Source of the DNA: Sandaracinus sp.
GTDB taxonomy: Bacteria; Myxococcota_A; Polyangia; Polyangiales; Houyiibacteriaceae
Assembly (NCBI GenBank): GCA_020633125.1
Contig: JACKEH010000068.1
Span: forward strand, 1-21,747
Direction of reading: 5' to 3'
Length of the DNA stretch: 21,747 bases
How positions within the stretch are numbered: the stretch's first letter is position 1; each line of letters opens with the position of its first letter. The translations under genes were made by a program, and so were the position numbers. Positions 7,367-13,906 of the stretch are shown here, in pieces. The notes beneath the pieces are model-generated. The model made no database searches. It was given only the letters and a program-made list of their open reading frames with translations, and was not told the DNA's origin.

Positions 7367-8130
7367 TGGAAACCTCGACCATCCTCGGGTTGGTGCTCGG
7401 CGTCGTGCTCGTGATCGGCTCGATCCTGATCGGCGGCCCCCTCTCCCCCTACATCGACGTGCCGAGCCTCGTCATCGTCGTCGGCGGCACCATCGCCTCC
7501 ACGCTGACAGCGGAGAAGATGGGCAACGTGATCGGTGCGTTCAAGATCGCCCGCAACGCGCTCCGCAAACCTCCTGGCGATCCCGTCAAGACCATCGGGG
7601 TGATCCTCGAGCTCTCACAGATCGCGCGCCGTGAGGGCCTCCTCGCCCTCGAGAACAAGACCGTGGACGACCCGTTTCTGGCCAAGGGGGTTCGCATGGC
7701 CGTCGACGGTGTTCCGGCCGATCAGATCCGCGAGACCTTGGTCGGCGAGCTCTTGGCGATGAAACAGCGCCACGGACGCGGGCAAAAACTCTTCAAGTTC
7801 ATGGCCGCGTCGGCCCCGGCGATGGGCATGATCGGCACCCTGATCGGCCTCGTGCAGATGCTGCAATCGCTCGACGATCCCTCGTCGATCGGCCCTGCGA
7901 TGGCCGTGGCGCTCTTGACCACGCTCTACGGAGCCATTCTCGCGTTCCTCATCTGCGGCCCGATCGCCGAGAAGCTCGACCGCCACGGCGCCGAGGAGTC
8001 GGCCAACATGGCCGTCATCGTCGACGGGGTCGACTCCCTCGTCAAAGGCCACAACGCCGTCGTCATCAAAGACAAGCTTCAAGCGCGACTCGAACCGAAG
8101 CTTCGCGAGACCGACTCGAAGGCCGCCTGA
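7366..8130 (+). CDS. motA: MotA, flagellar stator subunit
   Basis: MotA forms the ion-channel ring of the stator and pushes on FliG. The 254-residue product has the four expected membrane segments: ILGLVLGVVLVIGSILIGG, SLVIVVGGTIASTL, APAMGMIGTLIGLVQML and IGPAMAVALLTTLYGAILAFLICGPIA. A large cytoplasmic loop with charged residues lies between segments two and three. The channel prolines are present in ASAPAMGMIGT and SIGPAMAVAL. The ATG overlaps the preceding stop (TGATG) and has a GAGGAGGAG ribosome site; upstream codons in the frame belong to the preceding gene. motB follows after 52 bases. Confidence 0.96.
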   Translation: METSTILGLVLGVVLVIGSILIGGPLSPYIDVPSLVIVVGGTIASTLTAEKMGNVIGAFKIARNALRKPPGDPVKTIGVILELSQIARREGLLALENKTVDDPFLAKGVRMAVDGVPADQIRETLVGELLAMKQRHGRGQKLFKFMAASAPAMGMIGTLIGLVQMLQSLDDPSSIGPAMAVALLTTLYGAILAFLICGPIAEKLDRHGAEESANMAVIVDGVDSLVKGHNAVVIKDKLQARLEPKLRETDSKAA

Positions 8131-8182
8131 CCGATTCCCCGCGCCACGCCTCCGGGCGGTGCGCCCTCAGGAGTGATGCGTC

Positions 8183-8986
8183 ATGGACATCGACACACTG
8201 GACGACGAAGGCGGAGGAGGCGACGAAGGAGCCCCCGCGTGGATGGCGACGTTCAGCGACCTCGCCACGCTGCTGCTGACCTTCTTCGTGCTCCTGCTCT
8301 CGTTCGCGAACATGGACGTCACGGAGTTCAAGGAGATGATGGGCTCGGTCCGAGAAGCGTTCGGCGTGCAATTTCGGACGCGTGGTGACTTCGAAGCGCT
8401 CGCCGAAAGCCCGATCTCGATCGGAGACCGGCCGCCCGCCGAGCTCGCGGAAGTGGTCCGACAGGACGGTGAGCAAGTCGCCGAGCTCGTGCGTGCGTTG
8501 CAAGAGCGCGAGATCTTCGACGACGTGGAGGTGTTCGCGGACCGTGAGGGTATCGCGGTACGGGTGCGTGATTGTGTGCTCTTCGACACCGGCAACGCCA
8601 CGCTTCGCGAGGACGCCCCGCCGCTCCTCACCGAACTGGGAGCGATCATTTCGAGCGATGTCGGGGCGTACGGGGTCATCGTCGAAGGCCATACGGACGA
8701 TCGCCCGATTCACACCGAGCGTTTTCCCTCGAACTGGGAGCTTTCGACGGCCCGCGCGACCACGGTGCTGCGCCATCTACTCGACGAGAGCCACGTCGAT
8801 CCCACGCGGCTCTCGGCGGCCGGATTCGCGGACATGCGCGCGATCTCACCCAACGTAGACGACGCCGCTCGGGCCCAGAATCGCCGGGTGGAGTTCGTGT
8901 TCCGTCGTCGCCCGAACGACACGGAACGAAACGCGGTCGAACCGGCTGACGCGCAGCGGTCTCTTTCCGAATCGACCGATGAGTGA
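8183..8986 (+). CDS. motB: MotB, flagellar stator subunit with peptidoglycan-binding domain
   Basis: MotB carries the ion-binding aspartate of the stator and anchors it to the cell wall. The 267-residue protein has a short acidic N-terminus, then APAWMATFSDLATLLLTFFVLLLSFANMD, whose D26 is the ion-binding residue. A plug/linker region follows, then an OmpA-like domain (about 125-245) with VEGHTDDRPI, NWELSTARATTVLRHLL, LSAAGFADMRAISPN and QNRRVEFVF. The ATG at 8183 has AGGAG nine bases upstream. The membrane segment resembles PomB/MotS (TFSDL, FFVLLLSF) more than proton-type MotB, which hints at sodium coupling but cannot be proved from sequence. It is paired with motA. Confidence 0.96.
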   Translation: MDIDTLDDEGGGGDEGAPAWMATFSDLATLLLTFFVLLLSFANMDVTEFKEMMGSVREAFGVQFRTRGDFEALAESPISIGDRPPAELAEVVRQDGEQVAELVRALQEREIFDDVEVFADREGIAVRVRDCVLFDTGNATLREDAPPLLTELGAIISSDVGAYGVIVEGHTDDRPIHTERFPSNWELSTARATTVLRHLLDESHVDPTRLSAAGFADMRAISPNVDDAARAQNRRVEFVFRRRPNDTERNAVEPADAQRSLSESTDE

Positions 8987-9036
8987 GCATCCGTTCCCCA
9001 CGGATTCGACGAGGAGGTGTACACTCGTAGCGAGCC

Positions 9037-10976
9037 ATGAACGCGATCGCGACCAGCGGCCGGCGTCTCCGGTACGTCTTGCTCGGGACTCACGCTCCGA
9101 CGACGGTGGCGACACTTCGAGCACGTGACGTGGATCTCGTGTTCGTGAGCACCGCGAGCGAGGCGATGGTGCTCCACGAAGGCGCACGCCCGGAGCTCGT
9201 GCTCGTCGCCTCGACGGAGCCGGGGCTCGTGAGCATCGTCGCCGAGCTCTCCGACGGAGGCACCTCGGTGCTCGTCGTCGACTCCGGCCCCTTGTCGGCG
9301 ACGCAAGTGCTCGAGCTCGGTCGACTCGGCGCGGCAGGAATCTGGGACGGACGCGACGAGACGTGGACGGCGGCGGAGGTCGACGCCCGCATGGTGGGCG
9401 GCGCGCCTTCGGGCGTTCACCGCGCGCAGGACCGGTTTCGGCGCTTGCTGCGATCGGTCCCGGCGGCGGTCTGGACCCTGAACCTGCAGACGTGCCACGA
9501 CATGCTGACCGGCGACGCGGGTGGCCGCGATCTCGAGGCTTCCCTCGCACAATGCAGCACCGCCGTACGTGCTCGTCCACTCAACGAACAAGCCTCGCTC
9601 TACGACGAGCCGGGTCCGGTGATTGGCGAGGCGTTGCTCCGCGCGTGGTTCTCCGGCGATCGCTCGCCTCGCATCGAGGTGCACCTCACGGCACGCGGCG
9701 ACGCGCGCTCTTCGCTGGTTTCGGCGTCGATGCCCGCCACGGGAGATTTTCAGAACGTCTTGGTGGTCGGGCTGGACACCACCGCCCACCGCGAGCTCAC
9801 GCGGGCGCTCGTCGCGTCGCAACGGCTCGAGGCCGTGGGGCGCTTGGCGGCGGGATCGCGCACGACTTCAAGAACGTCCTGACGATCATTCGGAGCTACA
9901 CGGACCTCGTCGCCGACGAGGTGCCGACCGACAGCCCCGCGCTCGAGGACCTCGACGTGATGCGCGAAGCGACGGACCGCGCGACCGCGCTGATCAGCCA
10001 GTTGCTCGCGTTCAGTCGGATCCAGCCCCAGACGGTGGCGCGCTGGGATCTGAACGAGATCGTCGCCGGCATCCAGAAGATGGTGGAGCGGCCGTTGGGC
10101 GAGGACATCGAGCTCGGCCTGGAGCTCACGAGCTTTCCTCTCCCGCTCGCTTGCGATCGCTCGCAACTCGAGCAGGTGCTGCTGAACTTGGCCGTCAATG
10201 CCCGGGACGCGATGCCCAACGGCGGTCGGCTTCGTTTTCGAACTTCGCTGCGTCGCATCGCCGACAGCTACATGCACCCGGTGGGGTTCCGGGTCCCTCC
10301 CGGGAAATACGCGTGCATCGAAGTCTCCGACGAGGGTTTGGGCATGGAGCCCCAAGTCCTCGAGCGGATCTTCGAGCCCTTCTTCACGACGAAGGCCAGC
10401 CGTGGAAGCGGCCTGGGCCTCGCGACCGCCTACGGCATCGTGAAGCAGCACGGGGGTTTCATCACCGCGCGAAGTCGGTTGGGCGCCGGCTCGACGTTCG
10501 AACTGCTGCTGCCACTCGGAAGCGCGGAGGCGGGGCCGACGAAGGACACGCGGCTCGGCCGCCCGTTCTTCCCGCGCGCCGAGGTGGGACCCGGACGGCG
10601 TGTGCTGCTCGTGGAGGACGACCCGGAGGTGCGGCGCGCCATCACGCACATGCTCGAGCGAAAGGGACACGTGGTACGTGCGTCGGGTGACCCCGATCAG
10701 GTCCTCGGATGGTTGGCCGAAGCCGACACTCACTTCGACGTTCTGATGACGGATGTGGTCATGCCACGCATGAACGGGCTCACCTTGGCCGCGCGAGCCC
10801 GAGAGCTTCGGCCCGGGGTGGCGGTGGTGCTGATGTCGGGCCGTGACGACTTCGACGAGCTCGCGCAGGCGGGACGAAGCGCGAGTGTCTTCGTGCAGAA
10901 GCCCGCGTCTCCGGAGCTGATCCTCGAAGCGATCGAGGAGGCGATGCGGCTGATCGGCAAAGGCCGCAAGACGTAG
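9037..10976 (+). pseudogene. Hybrid sensor kinase with C-terminal receiver, split by a one-base frameshift near 9850
   Basis: Two overlapping frames together make one normal hybrid kinase. The first (9037 to a stop at 9882) gives a degenerate receiver-like domain (about residues 10-115) and a PAS-like region (about 125-260), ending QRLEAVGRLAA before a wrong-frame tail SRTTSRTS. The second frame, read from about 9848 to 10976, continues GGIAHDFKNVLTIIRSY (phospho-acceptor His), LLNLAVNARDAM, SDEGLGM, RIFEPFFTTKASRGSGLGLAT and a complete receiver (LLVEDD, acceptor Asp in TDVVMPRMNG, K in VQKP). Restoring one base in the G/C run at about 9846-9852 gives the family motif RLAGGIAHDFKN and a protein of about 646 residues. 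It may be a real mutation or a sequence error. It lies 50 bases after motB; the ATG at 9037 has only a weak ribosome site. Confidence 0.82.
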
Positions 10977-10989
10977 CTCCATCGTTCGC

Positions 10990-11171
10990 GATGCGTTCGG
11001 GCGATGCGTTCGCGCGATTCGTTCGCGCGATGCGTTCGCGCAATGCGTTCGCGCGATGCGTTCGCGCGATGCGTTCGCGCGATGCGTTCGGGCGATGCGT
11101 TCGCGCGATGCGTTCGCGCGATGCGTTCGCGCGATGCGTTCGCGCGATGCGTTCGCGCGATGCGTTCGCGC
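10990..11171. repeat. 14 tandem copies of a 13-bp repeat (GATGCGTTCGCGC)
   Basis: Exactly 182 bases hold 14 head-to-tail units of 13 bases, beginning 13 bases after the stop of the split kinase. A decayed partial copy precedes them (10981-10989). Four units carry one substitution: units 1 and 8 (TTCGGGC), unit 3 (GATTCG) and unit 5 (AATGCG). The array can also be read as an 8-bp palindrome TCGCGCGA separated by TGCGT, so every adjacent pair can fold as GCGCGA-TGCGT-TCGCGC. All frames through it lack stops but encode only low-complexity 13-residue repeats with no start context, so it is not treated as coding. Confidence 0.95.
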
Positions 11172-11197
11172 CGACCTCGGTCTGCCGTGGCGGCTCG

Positions 11198-11366
11198 CTA
11201 GCAGGCTGCTGAAAAAGGACCGTGATGTGATTCGTGCGGTCCCGTGCTTCGAATCGCGCGTCCTCGAACCGAGGAAATGTGGGGCATTTTCGAGCGTGAG
11301 AGGATGGCGCGAGGCGGAGTGCGGGTCGCGCGAAGCGCGCGCGGGACTTTTTCAGCAGCCTGCTAG
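11198..11366. mobile_element. MITE-like element with 20-bp perfect terminal inverted repeats
   Basis: The left end CTAGCAGGCTGCTGAAAAAG (11198-11217) is repeated perfectly in inverse orientation at 11347-11366. The roughly 130 bases between contain no meaningful gene. The GGCTGCTGAAAAAG-type end resembles ends of known transposase-bearing insertion sequences, so this is probably a non-autonomous derivative. The outer CTAG could be part of the ends or a 4-bp palindromic target duplication; it cannot be told which because CTAG is its own complement. The final CTAG was later split by the IS630 insertion, so its last G is now at 12579, and the G at 11366 belongs to the IS. Confidence 0.75.
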
Positions 11367-11381
11367 TGTCCCGAGTCTGCG
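11366..11381 (+). repeat. IS630 left terminal inverted repeat
   Basis: GTGTCCCGAGTCTGCG, preceded by TA; it pairs with 12561-12576 with a single mismatch. Confidence 0.88.
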
Positions 11382-11439
11382 AATCCAAGAAAATGTGCCG
11401 CGGTAGGGAATTCAGGTAGCGGCCGATGGTTGGACTGCC

Positions 11440-12579
11440 ATGCAATCACACACGCGCATGGGCCGTCCTCCGACAGCGATCACGCTCACGACTTCGCAGC
11501 GGCGCGATCTCGAGCGATGGGCAAAGGGCCGCTCCGTCTCCCACCAACTCGTACTTCGCGCGCGGATCATCCTGGCGTGCGCGGATGGCGGGAGCACGAA
11601 CGAGGTGGCGGAGCTGGTCCAGGTCACGCCGCAGACCGTGTCTCGGTGGAGGAAGCGATTCGCGCAAGGGGGCACGAATGCCCTGCACGACCTTCCACGC
11701 CCCAACACGGATCGGAAGCTCGCGGACGACAAGGTCGAGGAGCTGATCCGCACGACGCTGCAGACCAAGCCGAAAGGACGCACGCACTGGAGCACTCGAT
11801 TGCTCGCCGAGAAGCTCGGAGTGAGCCAGAGCAGCGTCTCGCGCGTGTGGCGTGCCTTCAAACTCAAGCCTCATCGCCAAGACACCTTTCGTCTCAGCAC
11901 CGACGACTTCTTCATCGAGAAGGTGCGCGACGTCGTGGGGCTCTACATGAGCCCGCCCGACAACGCGATCGTGCTCTGCGTGGATGAGAAGTCGCAGGTT
12001 CAGGCTCTCGAACGGGGCCAACCCGTGCTGCCGATGCTTTTCGGTCAGCCGGCGAGGAAGACGCCTCAGTACTTGCGGCATGGCACCACCACCCTCTTCG
12101 CCGCGCTCGACATCGCGACGGGTCAGGTCATCGGCGAATGCCATCGACGCCACCGAGCCGTGGAGTTTCGCAGCTTCCTCAAGACCATCGACAAAGAGGT
12201 GCCAGACGAGCTGCAGGTCCACCTGATCATGGACAACTACTCGACCCACATGGCGCCTGAGATTCAACGATGGCTGAAGAAGCACCCACGCTTCCACTTC
12301 CACTTCGTTCCGACGTACAGCTCGTGGTTGAACCAGGTGGAGCGTTGGTTCGCGCTGCTCACCGAGCAGGCCCTGCGGCGAGGAGTGCATCGAAGCACCC
12401 AGGCCCTCGAGCAGGCCATTCGCGACTACATCGAGGCCCACAACGAGAACCCCAAACCGTTCATCTGGACGAAGACCGCGGACCAGATCATCGCCGCCGT
12501 CGCGCGCCACTGTCAGCGCCAGCTGGACCTGTACGCGTACGACCCAGATACGATCGACACCGCAGACTCAGGACACTAG
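11440..12579 (+). CDS. IS630-family DDE transposase
   Basis: A 379-residue transposase. The N-terminal helix-turn-helix region covers about residues 15-140 (VAELVQVTPQTVSRWRKRFAQGGTNALHD and LAEKLGVSQSSVSRVWRAFKLKPH). The DDE catalytic core has the first Asp in IVLCVDEKSQVQALER, the second in VHLIMDNYSTHM and the Glu in YSSWLNQVERWFALLTEQALRRGVHRS, the standard IS630 arrangement. No truncation or frameshift is seen. An ATG at 11458 (MGRPPTAITL) is an alternative start. The gene has no stop codon of its own: the element ends in CAC and the stop TAG (12577-12579) is formed by the duplicated target TA plus the flanking G. Confidence 0.95.
   Translation: MQSHTRMGRPPTAITLTTSQRRDLERWAKGRSVSHQLVLRARIILACADGGSTNEVAELVQVTPQTVSRWRKRFAQGGTNALHDLPRPNTDRKLADDKVEELIRTTLQTKPKGRTHWSTRLLAEKLGVSQSSVSRVWRAFKLKPHRQDTFRLSTDDFFIEKVRDVVGLYMSPPDNAIVLCVDEKSQVQALERGQPVLPMLFGQPARKTPQYLRHGTTTLFAALDIATGQVIGECHRRHRAVEFRSFLKTIDKEVPDELQVHLIMDNYSTHMAPEIQRWLKKHPRFHFHFVPTYSSWLNQVERWFALLTEQALRRGVHRSTQALEQAIRDYIEAHNENPKPFIWTKTADQIIAAVARHCQRQLDLYAYDPDTIDTADSGH
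12561..12576 (-). repeat. IS630 right terminal inverted repeat
   Basis: CGCAGACTCAGGACAC on the plus strand, followed by TA. It also encodes the last residues of the transposase (ADSGH). Confidence 0.88.
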
Positions 12580-13670
12580 ACGAGTCGCAGCCGGTCCGGC
12601 ACCTCCGCATGCACCAGGCGGCGGTAGGCTTCGTCCCACGCCTCGAGGTCCCGCGCGGGGCACTCGGTTCGACTCAGACGAAGGGCAAATCCGCGTGGAC
12701 ACGTGAGCCCTCCGTCGCCGACGCGGCGGCGCCACACGACCACTCCACGCAGATGGATCCAGGGCGAGTCGTCGTCGGGGCGCAGCTCCAGCCACACGTC
12801 GAGCCCGTCCGGGAGCGGCACCATCGTGCGGACGTAGACCCCGTCGGCGCTCACGTCGTGCAACCCCCCGAGCGTCGCAGTCGACGTGCCCGCGGGGCGA
12901 AAGGAGCAGACTCCTCGGCGGAGAATGCGTCGCGACGAACGCGCGCTCGGACGAACGTCGGTGACCAGCTCACGGAGCAGCGTCGCCAACTCCTCGGACA
13001 CGTCGCGTGGCGCCACCACCAACGCGCGGGGACTGAGGCCGGGGACCCGTAGGAGCGCGCGCGGCAGGTCCGAAACCACCACCAGCGGCACCTCCTCGAG
13101 GTGTTCGAGCGCGACCTCCTCGGCGATCGCGTCGTGCAAGAGAAGCGCCCCGACCGGCAAGCGGGCCGTGTGCAGCAACGCTTCGAGCTCCCGGGTGTGG
13201 TCCACCGCCACCGGGTCGAAACCGGCGCGACGGGCGACGCGCGCGAGCATTCGACGCGTCTCCGGGTCGGGGTGCGCGATCGCTGCGGCGCGACGGTAGG
13301 AGCCGGGCCGCGTGGTGTCGAAGCCACGCACCGACGCCAAACGTTGACCGATCCCGTCCGTGTCGGTGGCCACGACGGCATCGGTCGCCCCGAGCGCGAG
13401 CGCGCGGACGTGCTCCTCGGTCGAAGGGCCCACCAACGCGAGAATCGGCAAGTGAAAGAAGCGCGCTTCGTCGCGAAGATCGGCCACCAGCACGACCGCG
13501 TCCGCGTGCCGGAGATCGATGCAGAGCCCGTGAACGCGTGACGGACCGAGCTCCCGAATCCGAACGTGCGCGTGGCGGACGTCACGTGCGAAGTAGGGGA
13601 CGACGCGGGCGCGACGACAAGCGGCGACGAGCGACTCCGTTCGCTCTGCGACGACGATCACGTGGCTCAT
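12576..13670 (-). CDS. PilZ-domain protein with degenerate receiver-like N-terminal regions
   Basis: A 364-residue protein. The PilZ c-di-GMP-binding domain lies near residues 245-335, with an arginine-rich entry RRILRRG, the motif DVSADG (272-277) in HDVSADGVYVRT, and strands WLELRPDDDSPWIHLRGVVVWRRR. The preceding 240 residues look like two receiver-type alpha/beta folds (VIVVAERTESLVAACRRARV...; MLARVARRAGFDPVAVDHTRELEALL...). They lack the paired acidic residues after strand one and a clear phosphorylation pocket, so they are probably not phosphorylated. The ATG at 13670 has a strong GGAGGAG ribosome site. The gene is divergent from an NtrC-type regulator. Its TAG stop (12578-12576) is supplied by the CTAG at the mobile-element junction, so the original C-terminus may have been a little different. 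Confidence 0.85.
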   Translation of the reverse strand: MSHVIVVAERTESLVAACRRARVVPYFARDVRHAHVRIRELGPSRVHGLCIDLRHADAVVLVADLRDEARFFHLPILALVGPSTEEHVRALALGATDAVVATDTDGIGQRLASVRGFDTTRPGSYRRAAAIAHPDPETRRMLARVARRAGFDPVAVDHTRELEALLHTARLPVGALLLHDAIAEEVALEHLEEVPLVVVSDLPRALLRVPGLSPRALVVAPRDVSEELATLLRELVTDVRPSARSSRRILRRGVCSFRPAGTSTATLGGLHDVSADGVYVRTMVPLPDGLDVWLELRPDDDSPWIHLRGVVVWRRRVGDGGLTCPRGFALRLSRTECPARDLEAWDEAYRRLVHAEVPDRLRLV

Positions 13671-13906
13671 GGCTCCTCCGATCCGACGTGCGCGAATCTT
13701 CACGCACGACGATTCCCCGAGCACGAGCCGCGCCAACGACCGGAGGCGTCCCCCGTCTCGGCCCCGAGGCTTCGAAAACGCCGAGGATCGTGGCGCGACG
13801 GGGCCTGGCGCGGAGGAGGTCGGACAGGCGAGCGCACACGGGGCGTGGTCGATTCGTCCTACGGGAAGAGGAACGTTCGACCGATGGCCCGGGTGTAGGA
13901 GCTGCC
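13671..13906. promoter_or_regulatory. Divergent intergenic region, promoters expected
   Basis: 236 bases between the start codons of the minus-strand PilZ gene and the plus-strand regulator. One weak dyad is present, CGTGCG-N10-CGCACG (13687-13708). No sigma-54, sigma-28 or standard sigma-70 element was recognised. An AGGAG at 13897-13901 fixes the GTG start of the regulator. Confidence 0.4.

Larger units (their letters stand above)
11366..12576 (+). mobile_element. IS630-family insertion sequence, complete
   Basis: A 1,211-base element bounded by inverted ends GTGTCCCGAGTCTGCG (11366-11381) and CGCAGACTCAGGACAC (12561-12576), 15 of 16 bases matching. It is flanked on both sides by TA (11364-11365 and 12577-12578), the 2-bp duplication expected of IS630/Tc1-mariner elements. 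Restoring the site gives CCTGC-TA-G, i.e. CTAG, which is the target preference reported for IS630. It holds one intact transposase gene, so it may still be active. It inserted exactly into the right end of the MITE-like element. Confidence 0.93.

Noticed and set aside
8131..8182. Terminator between motA and motB
   Set aside because: Only an imperfect G+C hairpin with mismatches and no T-run; the two genes are expected to be co-transcribed.
9840..9860. Programmed -1 frameshift in the hybrid kinase
   Set aside because: No classical slippery heptamer is visible, and a single missing base restores the family motif; kept as a lesion or error unless relatives share it.
10990..11171. CRISPR array
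   Set aside because: Units are contiguous 13-mers with no unique spacers and no cas genes.
10991..11212. Plus-strand open frames encoding 13-residue repeats (MRSRDAFARCVRA)
   Set aside because: They arise because 13-bp units contain no stop in any frame; there is no ribosome site and no domain.
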